Part shown: positions 15,811-22,262 of the stretch, in pieces
Position numbering within the stretch: the first letter of the stretch is position 1
Layout of the letters: each line of letters begins with the position of its first letter
Origin: Caldanaerobacter subterraneus
GTDB taxonomy: Bacteria; Bacillota; Thermoanaerobacteria; Thermoanaerobacterales; Thermoanaerobacteraceae
Assembly (NCBI RefSeq): GCF_004345675.1
Contig: NZ_SLWU01000022.1
Location: 1 to 42,580 of the forward strand
Length of the DNA: 42,580 nt
Reading direction: 5' to 3'
Made by a program: the position numbers and the translations under genes
Notes under the pieces: model-generated
What the model saw: the letters and a program-made list of their open reading frames with translations, nothing else
What the model was told of the DNA's origin: nothing
The model's database searches: none

Positions 15811-17080
15811 AGAGCAATATCCCTTCTTTTAATATTTTCTCTCTCAAATCGCTGCCCACTTTATTTAAGTTCACAATATCAAAAAGCCCAATTAAATCAA
15901 TATTCTCTATGCTTTTATCCGTTTCTACCGCTATATCAATGTCAGATTTTTTACCAAAATCCCCTCTTGCCCTTGAACCATACAAGTAAATTTTTTTAGG
16001 TTCGACTCTACTCTTTATTTTGTCTAACACATCATTCAATGTCTCAGGCAAAGAAAGCACATATTCTTTATTTTCAGCCTTTAATTTTTCCCAAAACTTC
16101 TCAATAAGAGAGTAATCAGGCTTTTGTGTGGTTTTTCCAGATTTTAATATGGTTCCTTCAGGTAAAAACTCGCCTGCTAAACGTATGACTGCCCAATAAT
16201 ACTTATTTCCCACGTTAAGTATTTTAAATATTAAAGGAGACATTCTTCGGTCAAAAGTTTTTTCTACAGTATTAATCCTTCTTACACCTTTAACAGGTTT
16301 TCTTCTGTGAAAAACAGGTAACCCAAAAACGGCTTTTCCAAGTATTTTAGCTTCAGGTTCTTTTCTAAACTCTCTAAATTTGTTTCCAATATCAGCAAGA
16401 GCTTTTTCCCACGTATCAAACGACTTATCACTTATAATAAAACGCGAGATGCTTAAATTACTATAACTAAAGGCAAAATCTGTTTTCTGGGATTCGTTAA
16501 TAATTTTTTTTGCTTTTTTAAAATTCTCTATCAGCCATTTTGCCACCTCTTCGGAATTTTCACCCCTTGGGATAAACTCAATCTCCGGAATTAACCCCTC
16601 TATTTCTGTTGCCGTGATATTTCCTCCCCCTCTTCTTGACCGCCCACCAAATCCTCCTAAATAAATACCGCTCCACAAAGAAGCCAGCGCCTCTTTTAGA
16701 TGTTTTTCCTTTTGAGCTTCCAAAACTATATGAAAAGTAAATCCTTCTTTTATATGTTTTCCCTCATTTTTTAGTATTAAAGCAGAATAGAATAAATACT
16801 TTACACCAGCATCTCCATTTATTAATACATTCTCTCTAATTTGTTCTTCAGATGGTTGAGGGAAAATTTTTATTTTCACTGAACTTATTTTGTTCACATC
16901 TCCAAAAATTTCTGATTCTTCTTCTTTCAATGTTTGTACATCGTTACACGCTTTTATGGCTCTCCACCAAAAACGCATCATCCCTTTGATTTCCGAAGCC
17001 CTAAGCTCCGGTCTCTCTTTATTTATTCCATACATAAACATAGGAGTTATAACTTTACAAGTAAGTTTGATCTTTTTCAT
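15794..17080 (-). CDS. cmr1: Cmr1 fused to a C-terminal MNT nucleotidyltransferase domain
   Basis: Residues 1 to about 350 are Cmr1, the RAMP subunit at the crRNA 3' end: MKKIKLTCKVITPMFMYG, RASEIKGMMRFWWRAI, the glycine block LGGFGGRSRRGGGNI and VFHRRKPVKGVRR. The last ~75 residues (15797-16021) are a minimal nucleotidyltransferase: IYLYGSRARGDFGKKSDIDI with G368-S369 and the metal-binding D380 and D382, then FDIVNL. The frame is continuous across the junction, and Cmr1 reaches roughly its usual length before the extra domain. The start is the ATG at 17080, nine bases after GGAAGGTG; four further upstream codons overlap that site. It is the first gene of the Cmr operon, and the HepT-like gene begins within its last codons. 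MNT domains modify HEPN toxins, so this should be the antitoxin half of an embedded module. Confidence 0.92.
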   Translation of the reverse strand: MKKIKLTCKVITPMFMYGINKERPELRASEIKGMMRFWWRAIKACNDVQTLKEEESEIFGDVNKISSVKIKIFPQPSEEQIRENVLINGDAGVKYLFYSALILKNEGKHIKEGFTFHIVLEAQKEKHLKEALASLWSGIYLGGFGGRSRRGGGNITATEIEGLIPEIEFIPRGENSEEVAKWLIENFKKAKKIINESQKTDFAFSYSNLSISRFIISDKSFDTWEKALADIGNKFREFRKEPEAKILGKAVFGLPVFHRRKPVKGVRRINTVEKTFDRRMSPLIFKILNVGNKYYWAVIRLAGEFLPEGTILKSGKTTQKPDYSLIEKFWEKLKAENKEYVLSLPETLNDVLDKIKSRVEPKKIYLYGSRARGDFGKKSDIDIAVETDKSIENIDLIGLFDIVNLNKVGSDLREKILKEGILLYERKS

Positions 17081-17214
17081 TTTAATATACACCTTCCTAC
17101 TTCACAATTATCAACAAAACTTATAAAAAGTTTCTTTCTTTCCTGAACTCATCTCGTATGTACTGTAAGTCAACTACTTGGGCAATCCGATATTCCGTCT
17201 GTCCTTGATCGTTC

Positions 17215-17884
17215 CTATAGTTGTCTTTGGAAAAGTGTCAAAGGATGACCACTGAGAAATATTTTTTCTACATTCTTTCTCTCTTCTTCTGGCATCCTTG
17301 CCATTAATATCCTTTTAAACCATGTCTTAAATAGCAAAATCTCATCTTCATCTAATTTCTTTAACGTATTTGACAGTTCCTTAAGCCTTGCCATCATTTC
17401 TTCGAATTCTACCTTTTGGCTCTAATAAAAATACAGACGCTATTAAATTCTCTAACCTCAATAACTCCTCTTTTGTATACCTATTTACATCTATCAGTAT
17501 ATATTTAAAATCTACTGCATATTCTCCAAAAGTTTCATAAGAATTCAGGATTTCTTTGTAGCTTGTCTTTGCTGTCCATTTACGACTTCCATTGTACAGT
17601 ACTATCTGCACTATAACTGGTAATTCAAAATCTTTCTTTCTGAATTCTTTTTTTGGTACGTCTTTTAATATGCTCCTCCATATCTCCACCATGTATAAAA
17701 GTAACCTGTAGGGTATTTGATAGTCAACTGTTGATTGTAACTCCATCAATATATAAAATATGACTTCTTTTTCCTTCAATCTTACTCTGTAAACCAAGTC
17801 TGCCTCTTTATCTGCAAAGTCTTGTAATACAAATTGTAAATTTTGAAAACTCTGTACTGCAAAGCTTATAGGTGATTTCTTCAA
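17215..17884 (-). pseudogene. Rpn-family nuclease, broken copy 2
   Basis: The stretch 17255-17835 is almost identical in DNA to the middle of the intact Rpn gene at 7045-8070 (compare 17440-17830 with 7520-7910). It is broken in three ways. The 5' part before FVLQDFADKEADL is replaced by unrelated sequence. A one-base insertion near 17418 changes LLEQKVEFEE to LLEPKGRIRRN. The 3' end diverges after ARMPEEERKNVEKI, losing the C-terminal tail. One codon is also missing in MARLKELS compared with MARLNKELS. The core nuclease motifs (KEADLVYRV, MELQS) survive. It lies just upstream of the Cmr operon in the same orientation as copy 1, so the two form direct repeats around it. Confidence 0.85.
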
Positions 17885-17958
17885 TTTTGCGTGTAGATAC
17901 GTCGTTAACCACCATTTCTATTAATGTTATACAGAGAAATTTTTACAAAAATTTAGAC

Positions 17959-17987
17959 TTGACCCATATGTGAAGCACATATATATA
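17959..17987 (+). promoter_or_regulatory. Possible promoter for the 18023 small gene
   Basis: TTGACC (17959-17964) and TATATA (17982-17987) are spaced by 17 bp on the plus strand. GGGGGATA, a good ribosome binding site, follows before the ATG at 18023. Both boxes deviate from consensus and the region is very AT-rich. Confidence 0.35.
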
Positions 17988-18022
17988 TTGATGCATAATA
18001 TGTATATAGGGGGATATCTATA

Positions 18023-18274
18023 ATGTGTGTTGGTAAATTAGCAAACATCATAAAAGGTATTTGTAAAAATAAAAATGAGAGCAGTGATAAAATAACACTG
18101 AGCCTTTATGGTCTTAATATAAGCGTCGAGAGAAAAACAAATATCAATATTCCACATGAAGTAACAGTAGTAGTCCCAAGAGTTGAGCTTAGAAAAAAGA
18201 TAAAAGATAATGAGGAAGAGATAGAGATAATAATGAATAGTATAACTGTTGTACACTCTCCACATCATGAATGA
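18023..18274 (+). CDS. Small plus-strand protein of unknown function
   Basis: An 83-residue frame, one of very few plausible genes on the plus strand. ATG follows GGGGGATATCTATA, a strong ribosome binding site at good spacing, and a candidate promoter lies upstream. The protein starts MCVGKLANIIKGICKNKNES and ends with charged stretches (RKKIKDNEEEIEIIMNS) and HSPHHE. There are no transmembrane segments or known motifs. A minus-strand frame overlaps it but looks like its shadow in this part. The gene sits between the broken Rpn copy and a decayed gene on the opposite strand. I do not recognise it; a small defence, antitoxin or regulatory protein would fit the neighbourhood, but nothing in the sequence shows it. 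Confidence 0.5.
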   Translation: MCVGKLANIIKGICKNKNESSDKITLSLYGLNISVERKTNINIPHEVTVVVPRVELRKKIKDNEEEIEIIMNSITVVHSPHHE

Positions 18275-18279
18275 GCAGG

Positions 18280-18570
18280 TCTCCCCTCTTCTCCGGTAAT
18301 TCCTAAGCAGTATTCCCATAAATGCAACAAAAATTGACATTAAAAATATTTCACCCAAGACATTGATTATATTTTCATCAGCCAATAAATTATCTAAATT
18401 TTTATAACGAAATCCCTCTGAACGAGATGGTTTTAATATAGGTGCTCCTATCTTCTTTGCTAATTTTCTAATGGAAGCTTCAATTGCCAAGTGTACATTG
18501 GACCAAAGTAAGTGCCCCATCCTGGTTTATCATCAGGATAATTTTCAGTAAAAGCAAATCTTTTTGCAAA
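18280..18570 (-). pseudogene. Decayed gene fragment, unknown family
   Basis: Two minus-strand frames read on from each other as one former gene. Upstream, FAFTENYPDDKPGWGTYFGP is clearly protein-like but soon reaches a stop. In the next frame NVHLAIEASIRKLAKKIGAP continues, followed by LKPSRSEGFRYKNLDNLLAD and a hydrophobic helix (INVLGEIFLMSIFVAFMGIL) ending in basic RNYRRRGE. The joint is near 18505. No good start with a ribosome binding site was found. The piece may be the remains of a membrane-associated protein. Its 3' end is cut where the plus-strand small gene ends. Confidence 0.45.
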
Positions 18571-18589
18571 TTAAACTCGCATTTTGTTA

Positions 18590-19054
18590 TCAATTATAAT
18601 TATCATTTACTTCCTTTTCTTTTTTCTGTTGTCTTAATTTAAAAACATTAATCATCGGCAATTTTACTGGAGGAGTTATTCCAGAAAGAGCAGTGACACT
18701 TAAAACATAAGCTCTTGACAATTGTGAAAGTGTTGTTAAGCCATTTAACTCTAACATGCTGAGAAAATTCTCTTTTGTTAGTTTTTGATTATTTCCGATA
18801 AAAGCACCTTCCATGGTTAAATTAATCTTAAAAAGTATCACATTTTTGATCTTCGCTTTTATTTCTGTTATAAATTCAATATATCCTACATATTTATCTT
18901 CTAACTCTTCAATCTCTTTTACATTGTAGTCAAAATTATAAGTGACTTTTGCCTTTGCTTCGTTTGTTTTTATATCTTTTGTTTCAATCTTAAAGTTAGA
19001 TACTCTATTACCTATAAATTGGAAATCCGCTAATACTTGATTTGAATCAATCAT
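18590..19054 (-). CDS. SecB-like chaperone of a toxin-antitoxin-chaperone (TAC) module
   Basis: This is a 154-residue protein whose C-terminal part has the SecB signature: SRAYVLSVTALSGITPPVKL followed by PMINVFKLR, comparable to the conserved FPP-x-L-x-P-x-N region of SecB. The N-terminal three-quarters alternate strands (NFKIETKDIKTNEAKAKVTY, YIEFITEIKAKIKNVILFKI) as in the SecB beta-sheet. Firmicutes generally lack export SecB, so a solitary SecB beside a toxin and antitoxin points to a TAC chaperone, which protects the unstable antitoxin. ATG overlaps the antitoxin stop by 4 bases. The gene is last in the operon, the same order as the higB-higA-secB TAC of Mycobacterium tuberculosis. It ends about 20 bases before the decayed fragment. 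Confidence 0.8.
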   Translation of the reverse strand: MIDSNQVLADFQFIGNRVSNFKIETKDIKTNEAKAKVTYNFDYNVKEIEELEDKYVGYIEFITEIKAKIKNVILFKINLTMEGAFIGNNQKLTKENFLSMLELNGLTTLSQLSRAYVLSVTALSGITPPVKLPMINVFKLRQQKKEKEVNDNYN

Positions 19055-19440
19055 GCCCCCACCGCCAATTCTTTTTCTATTCTCTGATTTGTATCACTAT
19101 CTTGACTTTCTTCAAAATGGACTGTATCCCAGATTTGAGGTTTGTCATCCTCTTCTCCAAATATTATCTTAAAATTCCAACCTAATTTCTTTGAAATTTT
19201 CCACAGCTGTTCCACTGTAGGATTATATTGACCACTTTCAAGTTTTGATACCATAGATTGTGTAATTCCCAATTTCTCAGCCAGCTGTTTTTGTGTCAAA
19301 TTGTTTTTAATCCTAAACTCAAATATCTTCATGGAAATATCATATAATATATCATCCAATTCAAATTTTTCCTTTGTCGCTTCATCAGCTAGTTCATCAA
19401 TCAGCTTCCATGCGTTTCCTAATTCCAATTTATTGCCCAT
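19051..19440 (-). CDS. HigA-like HTH antitoxin with C-terminal extension (TAC)
   Basis: This is a 129-residue antitoxin. Residues ~38-90 form an XRE/Cro-type helix-turn-helix (FRIKNNLTQKQLAEKLGITQ then SMVSKLESGQYNPTVEQLWK). Beyond it lies a ~34-residue acidic tail beginning GEEDDKPQIWDTVHFEESQD, in the position of the chaperone addiction (ChAD) segment that makes TAC antitoxins depend on their SecB-like partner. The aromatic-containing QIWDTVHF patch is a plausible chaperone contact. An N-terminal helix (residues 1-37) precedes the HTH. I start at the ATG at 19440, after GGAGGAGGG; the frame extends six codons upstream from a GTG. It lies 47 bases after the toxin stop and likely represses the operon through the upstream inverted repeat. 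Confidence 0.82.
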   Translation of the reverse strand: MGNKLELGNAWKLIDELADEATKEKFELDDILYDISMKIFEFRIKNNLTQKQLAEKLGITQSMVSKLESGQYNPTVEQLWKISKKLGWNFKIIFGEEDDKPQIWDTVHFEESQDSDTNQRIEKELAVGA

Positions 19441-19487
19441 ACTAACCCTCCTCCTCACACTAACTACTTCATAAATTATTAATTAAA

Positions 19488-19901
19488 TTAATCCAAAAAC
19501 TCTTTTATTTCCTCTAACCTTTTTTGTGCTATTTGTATAGCATCTCTATAACTATCCTTATCATTTTTTTCTTCAAAAGCACATAATAATAACGCAATAT
19601 TTTGTTTATTATACCTCACAAACTTAAAAATTATTCTTATATTTTTTGCTCCTTTAAACTTCATTGAATACAAACCTTCAGTTCCTTTCAAGATTTCAAA
19701 CCAATCTCCTTTTTGATAACATTTATTTTGATAATTCTCTAAGAATTTAAGCCTTTGCCTATACATCCTAATGAACCTTTCCTTATATCCACTATATTCT
19801 AAAATATTCTTTAATTCATTTTCAACCTCAGGGTGTATATAGATTTTAACACTATGGAACTGCTCTGGGTATATTATTTTGCACAGCATTTCCAATTTCA
19901 T
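19488..19901 (-). CDS. RelE/HigB-superfamily toxin (TAC)
   Basis: This is a 137-residue protein of the RelE/HigB (Gp49-like) mRNA interferase superfamily. The C-terminal half has the pattern of that fold: WFEILKGTEGLYSMKFKGAK, NIRIIFKFVRYNKQNIALLL, CAFEEKNDKDSYRDAIQIAQ, with the basic Arg/Lys strand and the final helix where catalytic residues lie. The N-terminal YIHPEVENELKNILEYSG helix is longer than in minimal RelE toxins. It is the first gene of the three-gene operon (toxin, antitoxin, chaperone). The ATG at 19901 is only two bases after AAGGAG; a TTG two codons later has better spacing, so the true start may be 19895. The promoter is immediately upstream, leaving a very short leader. Confidence 0.82.
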   Translation of the reverse strand: MKLEMLCKIIYPEQFHSVKIYIHPEVENELKNILEYSGYKERFIRMYRQRLKFLENYQNKCYQKGDWFEILKGTEGLYSMKFKGAKNIRIIFKFVRYNKQNIALLLCAFEEKNDKDSYRDAIQIAQKRLEEIKEFLD

Positions 19902-19915
19902 ATCTCCTTGACCAT

Positions 19916-19976
19916 ATTATATAACTTATAGGTAATAAAATCAACATTTTTTATAAAAATATTACCTATAAGTTAT
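19916..19976 (-). promoter_or_regulatory. TAC promoter overlapping a perfect 16-bp inverted repeat (operator)
   Basis: On the minus strand the -35 TTGATT (19944-19939) and -10 TATAAT (19921-19916) are spaced by exactly 17 bp. ATAACTTATAGGTAAT (19921-19936) and its exact complement ATTACCTATAAGTTAT (19961-19976) form an inverted repeat with a 24-nt spacer. The near arm fills the -35/-10 spacer and the far arm lies just upstream, so a dimeric HTH antitoxin bound to both would block RNA polymerase. Binding by the antitoxin is inference. Confidence 0.75.
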
Positions 19977-20109
19977 CTTAAAGTTAAGTTTTTAGATTAA
20001 GCAAATATTTGATACATCACAATATTTTACCATTTTATCTCCTAAAAACCAACTCAAATATTAAAAATATTTCGACATATATCGACAAAAATAAAAAACA
20101 GGTATTTGA

Positions 20110-20217
20110 ATAGAAACAGCTGAATCTTTGCCAGGTAGTATTACAGTAGGATTGGAACCAAAAAAGCATGTCGCCGGTGTCACATCAGTTACAGTTAAAA
20201 CAGTAGTAGCCTCATAA
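20110..20217 (+). pseudogene. C-terminal remnant of a plus-strand gene, perhaps a surface protein
   Basis: A 35-codon plus-strand frame with no start or ribosome binding site reads as a beta-rich protein end: LPGSITVGLEPKKHVAGVTS then VTVKTVVAS and TAA. The alternating Thr/Val pattern resembles the last strands of S-layer or Ig-like extracellular domains. It overlaps the 3' end of manC by a few bases on the opposite strand. It appears to be the leftover of a gene cut by the event that placed the TAC operon here. I see nothing else in 19977-20109. Confidence 0.35.
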
Positions 20218-21294
20218 GTACTCTACTTTCTTTTTTTCAAGCTTTTTCAATATCTCTTTCACATTCTGTGCCTTGTCTTTTGAGGAAATTAAAAGTGCAT
20301 CTTCTGTATCTACAATTATTACATCTTCTATACCCAATGTCGCAATGAGCCTTTCATTACCGGTTATTATGCTTTTTTTTGTATCTACACTTACTACATT
20401 GCCTTTTATGACATTGCCATTATCATCTTTTTCATAGAGCCTTTCAATAGATGCCCAGCTTCCCACATCATCCCACCCAAAATCTCCTGGCACGACATAG
20501 ACATTTTTAGCTTTTTCCATTACGCCGTAATCTATTGATATGCTTTCAAGTTTTGAGTATTCATCGTATAACGCTTTTTCTACATCATCTGCATCAAAAT
20601 TTTTCCTTATATTCTCCAATGCTTTATGTAACTCAGGCATGTACTTTTCTATAGCCCTTAATATTGAGGATGTCTTCCATATAAAGATACCGCTATTCCA
20701 GAGATAATCTCCGTTTTTTACATATCCCACTGTTACCTCATAACCAGGTTTTTCTACAAATTTCTCTACCTTATGTACGGGATTCCCATTTATTATCTCT
20801 TTTGTCATCTTCCTGAATTTTATATAGCCATACCCTGTTTCAGGACGCGTAGGTTTTATACCTATTGTCACAAGATTATCTCCTAACTTTGCTTTTTCTA
20901 TTGCTGTTTTTAATATTTCAATATATGCTTCTTCGTCTTTTATAACGTGATCAGAAGGAAGAACAACCATTATAGACTCTTTATCACGCCTTTCTGTGTG
21001 CAGTGCAGCAAGGCCTATACATGCTGCAGCATTTTTAGCCATAGGCTCTATCAAAATATTTTCTGTTGGCAAATCAGGAATTTGATCGCTAATTATTGCT
21101 GCATAATCTATATTAGTCACAACAAAGATATTTTCTATAGGCATGATTCTCTTGAGCCTGTCCACAGTCTGCTGAATCATTGTTTTATCTCCATAAAGAT
21201 TCAAAAACTGCTTCGGCATTTTCATCCTGCTTTTTGGCCAAAACCTTTCGCCTTTGCCACCTGCCATAATAACACCTGTTATCATTTGCATCAT
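20212..21294 (-). CDS. manC: Mannose-1-phosphate guanylyltransferase
   Basis: This enzyme makes GDP-mannose from mannose-1-phosphate and GTP for polysaccharide synthesis. The nucleotidyltransferase signature is complete: VIMAGGKGERFWPKSRMKMP with KQFL at the N-terminus, VVLPSDHVI for the metal site and KFVEKPG for sugar binding. At 360 residues it is the short, single-domain form without a fused phosphomannose isomerase. No pmi or pmm gene is in the window, so mannose-1-phosphate must come from elsewhere. The first ATG (21294) and one three codons later are both usable, with AAGGAG/AAAGGA upstream. It begins 4 bases after the epimerase stop and is the last intact gene of the polysaccharide operon. 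No clear terminator was seen after it. Confidence 0.93.
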   Translation of the reverse strand: MMQMITGVIMAGGKGERFWPKSRMKMPKQFLNLYGDKTMIQQTVDRLKRIMPIENIFVVTNIDYAAIISDQIPDLPTENILIEPMAKNAAACIGLAALHTERRDKESIMVVLPSDHVIKDEEAYIEILKTAIEKAKLGDNLVTIGIKPTRPETGYGYIKFRKMTKEIINGNPVHKVEKFVEKPGYEVTVGYVKNGDYLWNSGIFIWKTSSILRAIEKYMPELHKALENIRKNFDADDVEKALYDEYSKLESISIDYGVMEKAKNVYVVPGDFGWDDVGSWASIERLYEKDDNGNVIKGNVVSVDTKKSIITGNERLIATLGIEDVIIVDTEDALLISSKDKAQNVKEILKKLEKKKVEYL

Positions 21295-21298
21295 CCTT

Positions 21299-22249
21299 TC
21301 ACTTCTCCTTCATCACCGCAACCTCATCTTCCGCATACTTCACTCTGTAATACTCAATTGTCTCCCTTAACCCATCTTCTAAACTATACTCCGGTTTCCA
21401 TCCAAGCACATCTAATGCTTTTTTATTATCAAGATAACTATGTACTATATCTCCTTTTCGAGGTTCTGTATAAATAGGTTTTAAAGATGTTCCCATAATT
21501 TTATTCATTACATATACAAGCTCATTTATAGTTGTAGTCCTATTTGTACTTATATTTACAATTTCATTATCGCCTTTTTCAAGTGCTAAAAAATTGGCTT
21601 TTGCCACATCTTTCACATAAACAAAATCCCGCGTTTGGTTTCCATCTCCAAAAATAATAGGCCTTTCTCCTTTAAGCATTTTATCTATAAAAATAGATAT
21701 TACCCCACCTTCCCCTTTTGGGTCCTGTCTTACGCCATATACATTTGCATATCGCAAAATCGTATATTTCAATCCATATAATTGGCTGTATACATCAAAA
21801 TAATGCTCTGGTGTTTGCTTTGATATGCCATAGTAAGATATGGGGTTTATTCTATGCTCTTCATCAATAGGAAGATACTCAGGATTTCCATACACTGCTG
21901 CTGATGAAGCGTATATAACTTTTTTAACACCACTTTTTCTGCAATATTCCAGCAAATTTACTGTTCCAAGTATATTTACCTTTGCATCAAACACAGGATT
22001 ATCAATTGATTTCTGTACGTCTATTTGGGCTGCTTGATGTATAACATAATCAGGTTTTTCTTTTTCAAAAATTTTATATAAGTCTTCATCTGTGATATCT
22101 TTCTTACGAAAAATAGCCTTTTTATTTATAAATTCTTCTTTTCCTGTTGAAAGATTATCCACTATTACGACTTCATATCCATTTTCAATCAGCAAATCTA
22201 CTATATGCGAGCCTATAAACCCCGCCCCACCTGTGACTAAAACTTTCAT
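21299..22249 (-). CDS. NAD-dependent sugar epimerase, UDP-glucose 4-epimerase type
   Basis: This is a 316-residue extended short-chain dehydrogenase/epimerase that interconverts UDP-hexoses through a 4-keto intermediate with bound NAD. TGGAGFIGSH at residues 7-16 is the nucleotide-binding glycine motif. The catalytic region has ASSAAVYGN and the YxxxK pair in SYYGISK. FVYVKDVAKAN and NISTNRTTTINELV are the usual UDP-sugar side. The sequence resembles the shorter GalE-like enzymes of thermophiles; whether it acts on Glc/Gal or GlcNAc/GalNAc cannot be decided. It lies 13 bases after the sugar-phosphate transferase and just before manC, and may supply the first sugar of the repeat unit. Confidence 0.88.
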   Translation of the reverse strand: MKVLVTGGAGFIGSHIVDLLIENGYEVVIVDNLSTGKEEFINKKAIFRKKDITDEDLYKIFEKEKPDYVIHQAAQIDVQKSIDNPVFDAKVNILGTVNLLEYCRKSGVKKVIYASSAAVYGNPEYLPIDEEHRINPISYYGISKQTPEHYFDVYSQLYGLKYTILRYANVYGVRQDPKGEGGVISIFIDKMLKGERPIIFGDGNQTRDFVYVKDVAKANFLALEKGDNEIVNISTNRTTTINELVYVMNKIMGTSLKPIYTEPRKGDIVHSYLDNKKALDVLGWKPEYSLEDGLRETIEYYRVKYAEDEVAVMKEK

Positions 22250-22262
22250 CGTATATATCTCC

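Noticed and set aside
17081-17214. Promoter for the Cmr operon
   Set aside because: TTGACT and TATAAG occur but not at workable spacing; no confident pair could be named.
17128-17230. Open stretch upstream of cmr1 reading NDQGQTEYRIAQVVDLQYIR
   Set aside because: It has no start or ribosome binding site and no recognisable family; it may be debris of the broken Rpn region.
18038-18279. Tyr/Ile-rich C-terminal part of a minus-strand frame
   Set aside because: It is antisense to the better-supported plus-strand small gene and reads as low-complexity shadow.
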